The notes: generated from the sequence alone by a model not told the origin. DNA of 53,462 bases from an uncultured Litoreibacter sp. (GCA_938030665.1 CALHHY010000013.1:1-53462); one strand, 5' to 3'; counted from the stretch's first letter, positions 7,175 through 15,754 are shown. A program made the numbers and translations.

Positions 7175-7258
7175 ATTCGCCGATCAATTTCCCGCTATGT
7201 CGGTTCTTGGTAGGGGTAACGAGTTGATTTTTTCTCCCTCACGCGACTTAGTGAGGCC

Positions 7259-7942
7259 ATGCATGTTAGTAAAAATTACCCCGATCTTTTGTCCTGTAGC
7301 CTGTTAGATGGCTGGACCCTTTCTGACAAAACATGCTTCCTCGACCAATGCAGTACCCGACATTTTTCGCGTGACACAAGGTTGCTCAGCCAGGGTGACC
7401 TGTCAGGCGGCATGATGTTGATTGCGCAGGGCGTGGTCGAAGTCAGCTACCACACAGAAGACGGCATTCAGGTCATCATCTCGCATCTGGGGCCGGGCGA
7501 CCAGCTTGGATTGATCGAGGCGTTCTCAGGCAGGCCCTGTGCTGCAAATTGCACCGCTTTTGCTGACAGCACCGTGGTTTTTGCGCCCCTGCCGCTGCTT
7601 GAAGGGGTGAGCCAACAGCCCGCTTTCATTCGCAATTTCGCGGGGCTGATGCACGATCTTTTGATGCGGGAAAATGTGACCAAGGCGGTGGACCAGTTCT
7701 ATACGGCTGAGCAGCGCATTTGCAGCCATCTCAAGCAGATGACCCGGTTTGGGGCGAAGTTCAAACAAAGCCAGGGGTATCTGGCGCAAGCGGCCGGGTG
7801 CTCCCGCCAGTCGGTCAACCGTGAGCTGAAGAAACTGGCAGAGGCGGGGATCATCACCAAGGACCGGTCGGGCATCGAAGTTGTCGATGCGGCAGCGCTG
7901 GACCGGCGTGTGCATGCCTTGGGTGAAATTGCGGCGCAGTAA
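7259..7942 (+). CDS. Crp/Fnr family transcriptional regulator
   Basis: This 227-residue regulator has an N-terminal cyclic-nucleotide-binding-type barrel (about residues 25-140, with LLSQGDLSGGMMLIAQGVVEVSY), a dimerisation helix and a C-terminal winged helix (about 170-215). The recognition helix reads SRQSVNREL, where most CRP proteins have SRETVGR; the usual Glu is Gln, so the DNA target may differ from CRP or FNR sites. It has no FNR-type N-terminal cysteine cluster. It is divergent from the sulfopyruvate decarboxylase-like operon and is the likely local regulator. A CCTCAC/GTGAGG stem (7237-7256) covers the only purine-rich stretch before the ATG. Confidence 0.88.
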   Translation: MHVSKNYPDLLSCSLLDGWTLSDKTCFLDQCSTRHFSRDTRLLSQGDLSGGMMLIAQGVVEVSYHTEDGIQVIISHLGPGDQLGLIEAFSGRPCAANCTAFADSTVVFAPLPLLEGVSQQPAFIRNFAGLMHDLLMRENVTKAVDQFYTAEQRICSHLKQMTRFGAKFKQSQGYLAQAAGCSRQSVNRELKKLAEAGIITKDRSGIEVVDAAALDRRVHALGEIAAQ

Positions 7943-7951
7943 GCCGCGACG

Positions 7952-8818
7952 CTACTCAAGCAGCGCCACGACCTCTTCTAGAAGGCGGTCGGCCACCCGG
8001 CGCTTGGGGGAATCGGCGCGGGTCAGCAGTCCCAGCTCCCGTATTGGGGCGGCGGACAGCTTGTGCTTGCGCAACGCCTGAAAGGCGGGGTCGGGCGCGC
8101 AGATATCGGGGACAACCGACACGCCCAGCCCGTGGCCCACCATGGAGGCGACGGCTTCCAGCGTTTCCATCTCCATCGCGATGCGTACCGTTACGCTTTG
8201 CGCCGTGATCCAGTCATCCGCGATCCGGCCTGCGGCGGCGCGGCGGGTGTGGCGGATATAGGGGTGGGAGGCCAGCATCACCTCGGGCGTGTTTTCCGCC
8301 AGATCGGGGGCGCTGATCAGCACGAAGGGCTCGCGCGCGACGGGTTGCCAGATCAGCGTGCTCCGCCGCGCCGGGGCGGGGCCGAGCAGCGCCATATCCA
8401 GCGCGCCGCGTTCCAGTTGTTCGGCCAGGTCATCAGACAGGCCCGGCACCACCCGAATGCGCAGGCCGGGATACGCCGCCACCAGCCGCTTGACCGCGCG
8501 CGGCACCAGCCCCCGGAGGGTTGAGGGGACGGCGCCCAATGTGATCTCGCCAAACAGCTGCGCGTCGCCGGTCAGATCATCAAGCATGCTGTCATAGGCC
8601 TGCACGATTTCCTGCGCCTTGGGCACCAGGGCCTGACCTAACGGGTTCAGCCGCGGCGCCTTCCGGTCCCGGTCAAACAGGGTGACGCCAAGGCTGTCTT
8701 CCAACCGGCGCATCTGCTGGCCAACGGCGGCTTGGCTGACATGAACCCGGGCGGCGGCCTGCGCAAAGCTGTCGGTCTCGGCCACGGCAATCAGGGAGCG
8801 GAGCAGTGTCAGTGACAT
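7952..8818 (-). CDS. LysR family transcriptional regulator
   Basis: This 288-residue LTTR has an N-terminal helix-turn-helix (residues 1-60, with SFAQAAARVHVSQAAVGQQM and LEDSLGVTLFDRD) and a two-lobed effector domain. It starts 17 bases after the IclR gene on the same strand, so the two regulators are probably transcribed together. Both diverge from the GMC oxidoreductase and TRAP genes, which are the natural targets. The inducer cannot be read from the sequence. Confidence 0.92.
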   Translation of the reverse strand: MSLTLLRSLIAVAETDSFAQAAARVHVSQAAVGQQMRRLEDSLGVTLFDRDRKAPRLNPLGQALVPKAQEIVQAYDSMLDDLTGDAQLFGEITLGAVPSTLRGLVPRAVKRLVAAYPGLRIRVVPGLSDDLAEQLERGALDMALLGPAPARRSTLIWQPVAREPFVLISAPDLAENTPEVMLASHPYIRHTRRAAAGRIADDWITAQSVTVRIAMEMETLEAVASMVGHGLGVSVVPDICAPDPAFQALRKHKLSAAPIRELGLLTRADSPKRRVADRLLEEVVALLE

Positions 8819-8835
8819 CGCTGGCCCCCCGCTGC

Positions 8836-9600
8836 CTAACCGCCGAAAATCGTGTCGGTCAGTTTTTTGGAGGCCGCGACCATCACATCTTTCTGCGCGA
8901 TCGCCTCTTCGATGGTGACGCGCTGTGTGGGGCCGTGAAAGGCCACCGAGGCGCTGTAGCGCCCCGCATTGTCCAGAACCGGCACCGCGATGGCGATCAT
9001 GCCGTCCAGAAATTCCTCCCGGTCCAGCGCGTAGCCCTGTTTGGCAATCTCCGTCAGCTCGCGCAGCAATGCGTCCGGGTCGGTAATCGTGTTACTGGTC
9101 TTGCGCTCCAAGAACATCACATTGACCAACCGGCGGCGCTCGGCCTTGGGCAGGGAGGCGAGGTAGGTCTTGCCTGATGCGGTGCAGTGGAAGGGCACAT
9201 TGGTGCCGACGGGCAGCTCCACACGGAAGGGCCAGTCGGTCTCAACCCGGTCCTGATAAGCCATGCCGCGATCCTCGGGGACCACGAAGTTGACGGTTTC
9301 CTTTACTTTGCCTGCAAGCTCCATCAGTACTTGATGGCGCGTCACATGGCTGGCGGAGCTGTGTACGACGCCCGCCCCCATCATCCGCGCCCGGCGGCCG
9401 GGTCTGAGGCCGCGGCCGCGCTCGTCACGCATCAGGAACCCCTCATCCAGCAATGTGTTGCACAGCCTGTGTGTGGTTTGTTTGGGCAGACCAATCGCGC
9501 GACCTATTTCAGCGGGACTCATGGGGTCAGTCTGCAGGCCGACCGCCTCCAGTATAAGCAATGTCCTGAGATTTGTCGGAATACGCTCCGTCCCGCCCAT
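8836..9600 (-). CDS. IclR family transcriptional regulator
   Basis: This 254-residue protein has an N-terminal winged helix (about residues 10-70, with SPAEIGRAIGLPKQTTHRL) and the IclR effector domain (about 80-250). The effector domain includes FHCTASGKTYLASL and the ligand-pocket stretch GYALDREEFLDGMIAIAVPV. The ATG at 9600 was chosen because GGGAGGA lies a few bases upstream. It diverges from the GMC oxidoreductase gene across a 126-base gap that holds a palindrome, so it probably controls that cluster in response to the transported or oxidised compound. Confidence 0.92.
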   Translation of the reverse strand: MGGTERIPTNLRTLLILEAVGLQTDPMSPAEIGRAIGLPKQTTHRLCNTLLDEGFLMRDERGRGLRPGRRARMMGAGVVHSSASHVTRHQVLMELAGKVKETVNFVVPEDRGMAYQDRVETDWPFRVELPVGTNVPFHCTASGKTYLASLPKAERRRLVNVMFLERKTSNTITDPDALLRELTEIAKQGYALDREEFLDGMIAIAVPVLDNAGRYSASVAFHGPTQRVTIEEAIAQKDVMVAASKKLTDTIFGG

Positions 9601-9674
9601 TTGTGATCCTCCCAAACCAGTCATGAACAATTTTTCGCTTGTGCGACTCTTAGAAGCATGATGCAGTATAAAAA

Positions 9675-9691
9675 CGGGACTTCAAGTCTCG
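9675..9691. promoter_or_regulatory. Candidate IclR operator
   Basis: CGnGACTTnAAGTCnCG is an imperfect 17-base palindrome between the divergent iclR-type and GMC oxidoreductase genes. Its size and place suit an IclR-family operator that could control both directions. A smaller palindrome GCATGATGC lies at 9656-9664. Confidence 0.5.
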
Positions 9692-9726
9692 ATTTTAATA
9701 ATTTCAACACTTTTGGGAGGAAGTGA

Positions 9727-11358
9727 GTGGAATTTGACTTCATCATCGTCGGCGCAGGCTCTGCAGGGTGCGTTCTCGCGAACCGATTGTCAGCCAATGG
9801 CAAATACAAGGTAGCGGTACTTGAGGCCGGAGGTAAAGACACTTACCCGTGGATTCACGTCCCTGTCGGCTATTTTAAGACGATGAGCAATCCGAACACG
9901 GATTGGATGTACAAGACTGAGCCCGATCCCGGCATTAATGGCCGGTCGATCAAATGGCCCCGCGGCAAGGTTCTGGGTGGGTCTTCCTCCATCAACGGGT
10001 TGCTGTATGTACGCGGTCAGGCGCAGGATTATGACGGATGGCGCCAGCTTGGCTGCACCGGCTGGTCCTGGCAGGACGTGGCCCCGCTGTTCAAGCGCTC
10101 CGAGAATTACGAGAATGGCAGCAAAGAGGACGAGCTGCGCGGCGGCGATGGCCCGTTGTCTGTCTCTGACACCACCGTCACCCGCCAATGTGTGGATGAC
10201 TGGCTGACGGCGGCGGTCAATGCAGGCTACAAGCGCGCGGTGGATTATAACGGCGCCGATCAGGAAGGCGTGTCGCTGTTCCAGCTCACCACCCGCAACG
10301 GACGGCGCTGTTCTTCCGCTGTGGCCTATCTCAACCCGGCCAAATCACGCGAAAATCTGACCGTTCTGACGCGCTGCGCGGTTGAAAAGCTGACCTTCGA
10401 GGGCAAGCGCTGCACCGGGCTGATTGCCAATCACAAAGGCCAGCGGGTCACGATGAAAGCCCGTAAAGAAGTCATCCTTTCCGCAGGCGCGCTGGCCAGC
10501 CCGCAAATCCTGATGGTCTCGGGCATTGGCGCGGTTGATGAGCTGAAGCCGCTTGGTATCGACATGGTTCATGACAACAAGGCCGTGGGCAAGAACCTGC
10601 AGGACCATCTGCAGGCCAGGCCAGTCTACAAAACGTCGCTTCCCACCATCAATACAGAGGTGTCCAACCTGATCAAGCAGGCGTTGATCGGGCTGCAATA
10701 TATCGCCACTCGCGGCGGGCCGATGGCCATGGCGGCGAGCTTGGGCACAGGGTTCCTAAAGACGCGCGAAGATCTCGAAGTGCCGGATATTCAGTTCCAC
10801 ATACAGCCGTTTTCCGCAGACAAGATCGACGAAGGGCCGCATAAGTTCTCGGCCTTCACTGCGTCGGTGTTGCAACTGCGCCCCGAAAGCGCAGGCCACC
10901 TGGAACTGGTGTCTGGTGATATGCGCGACTACCCGAAAATACACCCCAACTACCTGGCTACGAAAACCGATTGCGACACAATCGTCGAAGGCGTGCGGAT
11001 CACCCGCCGGATTACCGGGACGGATCCGATCGCGCGGCATGTCATCGAAGAGCATACGCCCGGCCCGAACGTTGGCGACGATTACGACGAGATCCTGCAC
11101 TGGGTCCGCGACACCTCTACGACAATCTACCACCCGACCGGCACCTGCAAAATGGGCGTTGATGACGCCGCCGTCGTCGACCCACGCTTGAAGGTCATCG
11201 GGGTGGAGGGGCTGCGCGTGGCAGACGCTTCCATCATGCCGATCATCGTGTCAGGCAACACCAACGCACCGTCGATCATGATCGGGGAAAAAGCCTCAGA
11301 CCTGATCTTGGAAGATACCGAGGCCGCAGCCTCCGCCAGAGCAACGGAGATGGCCTAA
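9727..11358 (+). CDS. GMC family FAD-dependent oxidoreductase (choline/alcohol dehydrogenase-like)
   Basis: This 543-residue glucose-methanol-choline oxidoreductase opens with the FAD-binding IIVGAGSAGCVLANRLS. It has the GMC signature GKVLGGSSSINGLLYVRG near residue 85 and the second signature GALASPQILMVSGIG. The C-terminal catalytic pair is the His of YHPTGTCKMG and the Asn of SGNTNAPSIMIGEKASDLIL. The start is GTG at 9727, well placed after GGGAGGA at 9715-9721. Family members oxidise primary alcohols or choline; the substrate here is unknown. Clustering with TRAP transporter genes and an IclR regulator suggests it acts on an imported compound. Confidence 0.9.
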   Translation: MEFDFIIVGAGSAGCVLANRLSANGKYKVAVLEAGGKDTYPWIHVPVGYFKTMSNPNTDWMYKTEPDPGINGRSIKWPRGKVLGGSSSINGLLYVRGQAQDYDGWRQLGCTGWSWQDVAPLFKRSENYENGSKEDELRGGDGPLSVSDTTVTRQCVDDWLTAAVNAGYKRAVDYNGADQEGVSLFQLTTRNGRRCSSAVAYLNPAKSRENLTVLTRCAVEKLTFEGKRCTGLIANHKGQRVTMKARKEVILSAGALASPQILMVSGIGAVDELKPLGIDMVHDNKAVGKNLQDHLQARPVYKTSLPTINTEVSNLIKQALIGLQYIATRGGPMAMAASLGTGFLKTREDLEVPDIQFHIQPFSADKIDEGPHKFSAFTASVLQLRPESAGHLELVSGDMRDYPKIHPNYLATKTDCDTIVEGVRITRRITGTDPIARHVIEEHTPGPNVGDDYDEILHWVRDTSTTIYHPTGTCKMGVDDAAVVDPRLKVIGVEGLRVADASIMPIIVSGNTNAPSIMIGEKASDLILEDTEAAASARATEMA

Positions 11359-11362
11359 CCTC

Positions 11363-12028
11363 ATGGAAACAGCAATCGATTTTGGCAAGATCATCATCGC
11401 TGATCTGATCTTGTCCGGTGACAACGCGCTGATCATCGGCATGGCGGCGGCAGGTCTTGCGCCCGAGCTGCGCAAAAAGGCCATTCTTTACGGCATGGTC
11501 ATCGCGGCCGTGCTGCGCATCGTTTTCGCGATCATCGCCACCAAGCTGCTGGGCATCCCGGGCATCTTGTTCTTCGGTTCGCTGCTGCTCTTCTGGGTCT
11601 GCTGGCGCCTGTTCCAGGAAATCCGGGCGGGGATCGACCATCAGGCCGAGGAGGCGCTGGAAACAGCGGATGACCCCGAGGGCGGGTATACCGGCCCGCC
11701 GCGACGCACGATGGCCTCCGCGCTGATCTCGATCACCATCGCAGATGTCTCCATGTCGCTCGACAACGTGCTGGCGGTGGCAGCCATCGCGGATGGTGAC
11801 ACGACCAAGCTGGTCTTTGGTCTGGGCCTCGCTATTGTGCTGATGGCATTCTTCGCGACGCTGATCATGAAACTTTTAACAAAATATCCTTGGATATCTT
11901 GGCTCGGCCTTGCAGTGTTGATCTACGTGGCGTCCGAGATGTTCTACCGCGGGGTATTCGACATCAACCTGGGCGTTGGACCGTATCTAGGTCTCATTGA
12001 GGGGTGGGACCTGAGCAAGGGGCATTGA
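11363..12028 (+). CDS. TerC family integral membrane protein
   Basis: This 221-residue protein has about seven membrane helices and the paired acidic motifs typical of TerC/YjbE proteins: ADLILSGDNALIIG near residue 15 and ADVSMSLDNVLAVA near residue 130. Members of the family are linked to metal ion (for example manganese) export and tellurite resistance. It starts four bases after the GMC gene, so the two are co-transcribed. Its place inside an oxidoreductase and TRAP cluster is unexpected and may mean a metal cofactor or solute role. Confidence 0.88.
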   Translation: METAIDFGKIIIADLILSGDNALIIGMAAAGLAPELRKKAILYGMVIAAVLRIVFAIIATKLLGIPGILFFGSLLLFWVCWRLFQEIRAGIDHQAEEALETADDPEGGYTGPPRRTMASALISITIADVSMSLDNVLAVAAIADGDTTKLVFGLGLAIVLMAFFATLIMKLLTKYPWISWLGLAVLIYVASEMFYRGVFDINLGVGPYLGLIEGWDLSKGH

Positions 12029-12151
12029 ACAACATCACCATTCGCCATGCCGCGGGGAACCGGGGCGGGGTGAAAGCAACAGCCGGGCGATATGCCTTCA
12101 TTGTCCGGCTCACAACTCAGAAGAAGGCTTTGGACCTTAAGGGAGGACCTA

Positions 12152-13252
12152 ATGTTTGACTTGAAAACAATCACGGCGGGTGCGCTCGGCCTGACGCTTA
12201 TGGCGTCTGCTGCAATCGCTGAAACCAAAATCCGCGTACAGTCGGTTATTCCGACCACGGCGGACGAGATCGTCATGCTGACCGATTTCGCAAATGACGT
12301 CGCCGCGCTGACCGACGGCGAAGTGACCATCGAAATTTTGCCAGCTGGCGCAGTTGTCGGCGTGCAGGAAACGCTGGACGCGGTTGACTCCGGCCTGATC
12401 GAGGGCGGTTTCGCCTGGACGCACTACTGGTCCGGCAAGCACCCGGCCGCCATGCTCTTCGGCTCCCCTGTTGCGGGCGCTGGCGTTGGCATGGACAACC
12501 TGGCCTTCATCTCCTGGTTCCTGAATGCCGGCGGCAAAGAGCTGTATGACCAGCTTTGGGACGAGATGGGCGTGAACGTCAAAGGCTTCATGCTGCAGCC
12601 AAACGGCCCAGAAGCTCTGGGTTGGTTCAAAGAGCCGATCGAGACGATGGCTGACTTCCGCAAGTACCGCTTCCGGACGCCTCCTGGCATCCCGGGCCAG
12701 ACCTACAAGGATATCGGCGTTGCGTCGGTCGCCATGGGCGGCGGTGACATCCTGCCCGCGCTGGAAAAAGGCACAATCGATGCGGCTGAATGGTGCTGCC
12801 CGAAGCCTGACTCCGTGTTCGGCTTCCAGAAGGTGCTGAAGCACTACTATCTGCAAGGTCTGCACCAGGTCGTCGTGAATGCTGACATCTACATCAACGG
12901 CGATGTCTATGACAGCCTGACCGCCACGCAGCAGAAAGCGATTGAGGTTGCCGCAAACGCATCCCTGATGAAGTCGCTGGCTTACCGGATCAACGAGAAC
13001 GGCATCGCGCTGGACAAACTGATCAATGAGGACGGCGTCATCCTGCATGACACCCCTGCCGACTACTTCACCGAGTACATGGCAGCAGCCGCCAAGGCGC
13101 TGGAAACCAACGCCGCAGAGAACGAGTTCTTCGCAGAAGTTTGGCAGTCCCAGAAAGACTTCGCCAGAACAGCTATCCCATTCTGGGCCGGTGCGCAGAC
13201 CTCGAACGCCAACCTGGGCCGCGCATACGCTGCCGAGCTGGCAAAGCAATAA
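12152..13252 (+). CDS. TRAP transporter substrate-binding protein DctP
   Basis: This 366-residue periplasmic binding protein has a signal peptide (about residues 1-24, ending AAIAE) and mature KIRVQSVIPTTADEIVM. The conserved TRAP segment is KYRFRTPPGIPGQ, whose Arg normally contacts a carboxylate ligand, and it is followed by IDAAEWCCPKPD in the second lobe. The ATG at 12152 was chosen because GGGAGGA lies directly upstream. The family binds small organic acids; a carboxylated or keto-acid ligand is likely, but I cannot name it. It is followed by two strong hairpins before dctQ, which would keep dctP expression above the membrane subunits. Confidence 0.9.
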   Translation: MFDLKTITAGALGLTLMASAAIAETKIRVQSVIPTTADEIVMLTDFANDVAALTDGEVTIEILPAGAVVGVQETLDAVDSGLIEGGFAWTHYWSGKHPAAMLFGSPVAGAGVGMDNLAFISWFLNAGGKELYDQLWDEMGVNVKGFMLQPNGPEALGWFKEPIETMADFRKYRFRTPPGIPGQTYKDIGVASVAMGGGDILPALEKGTIDAAEWCCPKPDSVFGFQKVLKHYYLQGLHQVVVNADIYINGDVYDSLTATQQKAIEVAANASLMKSLAYRINENGIALDKLINEDGVILHDTPADYFTEYMAAAAKALETNAAENEFFAEVWQSQKDFARTAIPFWAGAQTSNANLGRAYAAELAKQ

Positions 13253-13272
13253 GCTGACGCTCTGATAAGAAT

Positions 13273-13342
13273 GCCCCCCGCATGGCACTGCCCATGCGGG
13301 GGGCGTTTCCAGCCCGCCCGGGGAGGGGCGGGGGGTTTTTTT
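13273..13342 (+). terminator. Tandem hairpins between dctP and dctQ (attenuator/mRNA stabiliser)
   Basis: A 13-base-pair perfect stem GCCCCCCGCATGG / CCATGCGGGGGGC (13273-13304, six-base loop) is followed by a second stem CCCGCCC / GGGCGGG (13313-13332) that ends in seven T (13336-13342). This looks like partial termination inside the TRAP operon, with the first hairpin protecting the dctP message. Confidence 0.75.
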
Positions 13343-13361
13343 GCCCGAAGGGACACCCCAC

Positions 13362-14078
13362 ATGATTAACGAAGATCAGGACAAGATCGACTTCTCGGAA
13401 TACGAGGATGTCGGCGACGAACTTCTGGCGGAAGCCGGCGGTGCCATCAACGGGGCCACGCTGCCCGACGACATGCACCCGACCGCCCGCAGACTTATCT
13501 ACTTCATCGACGGCTTTTCAAACTGGCAGGGGCGGATTGCCTGCCTGCTGGTGGTGCCGATCATCTTTGGCATGTTCTATGAAGTGATCGCGCGCAGCTT
13601 CTTTCTGGCGCCGACGCTCTGGGCCTTTGACGTCTCGCGGATGCTTTACGGCATGTCCTTCATGTTGGGCGCCGCCTACGCGCTGATGCGCGGGCTGCAC
13701 ATCCGGGCGGATTTTTTGTATCGAGGTTTCTCCGAGCGGACACAGGGCCGGGTCGACCTGGCGCTTTACCTCGTCTTCTTCATGCCCTCGATGCTGCTGT
13801 TTCTCTACATTGCCTTCTTCTTCTTCGACAAATCCGTCGGCACGATCATTTCGGCCAATGTGAACCAGTTCATGCTGAACGCAGGAATGGTGACCGAGGA
13901 GACCGTCGGCAACCTGCGTATCCGCAACTTTGAAAGCGCGGGCGACAGCACCTGGGCGCCCTATGTGTGGCCGGTCAAAATCTCGCTGATGCTCGGCATC
14001 TTGTTCCTGTGCATTCAGGGCATCTCTGAAATCTTGAAGAGCTACTACGCGGCCACCCGCGGCAAGTGGCCACTGTAG
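13362..14078 (+). CDS. TRAP transporter small permease DctQ
   Basis: This 238-residue membrane protein has four predicted membrane helices, beginning with IACLLVVPIIFGMFYEVIAR, the typical DctQ opening. It carries an acidic cytoplasmic extension of about 60 residues before the first helix, longer than in most DctQ proteins. The start at 13362 follows GAAGGGA. It forms a complex with DctM, whose gene starts ten bases after the dctQ stop. Confidence 0.9.
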   Translation: MINEDQDKIDFSEYEDVGDELLAEAGGAINGATLPDDMHPTARRLIYFIDGFSNWQGRIACLLVVPIIFGMFYEVIARSFFLAPTLWAFDVSRMLYGMSFMLGAAYALMRGLHIRADFLYRGFSERTQGRVDLALYLVFFMPSMLLFLYIAFFFFDKSVGTIISANVNQFMLNAGMVTEETVGNLRIRNFESAGDSTWAPYVWPVKISLMLGILFLCIQGISEILKSYYAATRGKWPL

Positions 14079-14088
14079 GAACGGGTTG

Positions 14089-15417
14089 ATGGAATTCTCT
14101 AACGAAATAATCGGCCTGCTGATGATCGGGGCCATGCTGTTCGCGATCTTTGTTGGCTTCCCGATCTCCTTCACCCTGATCTTTCTGGGTGTCGTCTTCG
14201 GGGCTTGGGGCTTCGGCTTCAACCTGACCACCACGCTGATGACCTTCCAGTTCTACGGCTCCCAGATGGAACAGACGCTGGCGGCCGTCCCGCTTTTCGT
14301 CTTCATGGGTTTCATGATGGAGAAAGCGGGTCTGATGGAAAGGTTGTTCGCGGCCATCCAGATGATGCTCGCCCGCATGAAGGGCTCGCTGTATATCGCG
14401 GTGCTCTTCGTGTCCGTTGTCTTCGGCGCCGCAACCGGCATCGTGGGCGCGTCGGTGACCATTCTGGGCATCATGGCGGCCAAGACCATGAACCGGTCGG
14501 GCTATGACGTGCGGCTGGCAGCAGGTACCATCACCGCTGGCGGCACCCTGGGCATCCTGATCCCACCCTCGATCATGCTGGTTGTCATGGGGCCGGTGCT
14601 TGAGATCCCGGTGACTGATCTTTTCGCCGCAGCCATCATACCCGGCGTCATGATGGCGGGCCTCTATCTGTTGTACTCTGTCGGGCGCTGCTGGATTAAC
14701 CCCAGCCTTGGGCCACCGCTGCCGGAAGACATGATCGAGCCTGATAAGGGTAAAATCCTCAAGGAGCTGATGCTGGGCTTTGTGCCCCCGACCATCCTGA
14801 TTGCCTTCGCCTTGGGGTCCATCCTGTTCGGTCTGGCCACGCCGACCGAAGGCGCGGGCATGGGGGCGTTCGGCTCCATGCTGCTGGCCATTGGCTACCG
14901 AAAGTTCACCATTGGCGGGTTCTACGACGCGCTGGTCAAGACGCTCGAAATTTCGGTGCTGATCCTGTTCCTGGTGGCGGCGTCAAACTTCTTTGGCGCC
15001 GTGTTCTCCCGCCTCGGGACGCCCACGATGATCACGGAGCTGCTGCTGAGCCTCGACGTCTCCGCCTCCATGGTGGTGATCCTGATCCTGGCGCTGGTTT
15101 TCGTGCTGGGCTGGCCGCTCGAATGGGTGCCGATCGTGCTGATCATCCTGCCGATCCTGACGCCTGTGTTGATCGAGCTTGAGGTCGACATGCTGTGGTT
15201 CGCCATTCTGGTCGCGGTCTGTTTGCAGACGGCCTGGCTCAGTCCGCCGGTGGCGCTATCGGCCTACTTCCTGAAAGGCGTGGTGCCGGAGTGGGACCTG
15301 AAGGACATCTATCTGGGCATGATGCAGTTCATGGTCATCCAGATCTTTGGCCTGTGCATGGTCTTCCTGGTCCCCGGCATCGCCACTTGGCTGCCGCGCA
15401 TCTGGTATGGCGGCTGA
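14089..15417 (+). CDS. TRAP transporter large permease DctM
   Basis: This 442-residue polytopic protein (about 12 helices) belongs to the ion transporter superfamily that drives TRAP uptake with sodium or proton gradients. Characteristic segments are GFPISFTLIFLGV, VFGAATGIVGASV and GTLGILIPPSIMLVVMG. The ATG at 14089, after AGGA at 14077-14080, is preferred to the TTG just before it. It is the last gene of the operon, with a clear terminator 23 bases after the stop. Confidence 0.92.
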   Translation: MEFSNEIIGLLMIGAMLFAIFVGFPISFTLIFLGVVFGAWGFGFNLTTTLMTFQFYGSQMEQTLAAVPLFVFMGFMMEKAGLMERLFAAIQMMLARMKGSLYIAVLFVSVVFGAATGIVGASVTILGIMAAKTMNRSGYDVRLAAGTITAGGTLGILIPPSIMLVVMGPVLEIPVTDLFAAAIIPGVMMAGLYLLYSVGRCWINPSLGPPLPEDMIEPDKGKILKELMLGFVPPTILIAFALGSILFGLATPTEGAGMGAFGSMLLAIGYRKFTIGGFYDALVKTLEISVLILFLVAASNFFGAVFSRLGTPTMITELLLSLDVSASMVVILILALVFVLGWPLEWVPIVLIILPILTPVLIELEVDMLWFAILVAVCLQTAWLSPPVALSAYFLKGVVPEWDLKDIYLGMMQFMVIQIFGLCMVFLVPGIATWLPRIWYGG

Positions 15418-15440
15418 CGCGTCATAGGCTTTGAATTTGG

Positions 15441-15475
15441 AAAACGGCCTGCCTTCGGGCGGGCCGTTTTTCTTT
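15441..15475 (+). terminator. Rho-independent terminator of the TRAP operon
   Basis: A 13-base-pair stem (AAAACGGCCTGCC / GGCGGGCCGTTTT, with one T-G pair) closed by a TTCG tetraloop is followed by TCTTTTT. Confidence 0.9.
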
Positions 15476-15754
15476 TTCCAACCGACGAGCGCAGGGATTG
15501 CTTGTTCACGAATGGTTACCGGCTGCTGCCCCGCTTGCGCCTTATGGGGGCGGGGGATGAACAGGATCGCCCGGTTTGTAATCGCCCGGTCACGCAAGCT
15601 GTGGGGCAGGGCGGCCGCGTCGTATTGCGCGATCACCTGATGGGCGCGCTGCACATTGGCCACGATATCAACGCTCAATTCGTGCGCGAAACCGGTGGTC
15701 ATCAGGTCCGCCCTGTGCCCGTCTTTGCGCCATGCCTGCCGCATGATTGCGGCA
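15476..15754. other. Unassigned stretch between the TRAP operon and the IS remnant
   Basis: No gene is recognised here. A minus-strand frame is open over this region (roughly 15497-15744, with VDIVANVQRAHQVIAQYD near its middle), but it runs on into antisense of dctM and has no clear ribosome site or family match. It may be a decayed gene fragment brought in with the neighbouring insertion sequence. Position and composition fit a scar rather than a functional gene. Confidence 0.4.

Noticed and set aside
12149-13363. 404-codon open frame antisense to dctP
   Set aside because: Its composition follows the codon bias of dctP on the opposite strand, there is no family resemblance, and the dctP protein is clearly real.
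15256-15744. Minus-strand frame across the region after dctM
   Set aside because: Half of it is antisense to dctM and it crosses the operon terminator. The free half has no recognisable family, so it is recorded only as an unassigned stretch.
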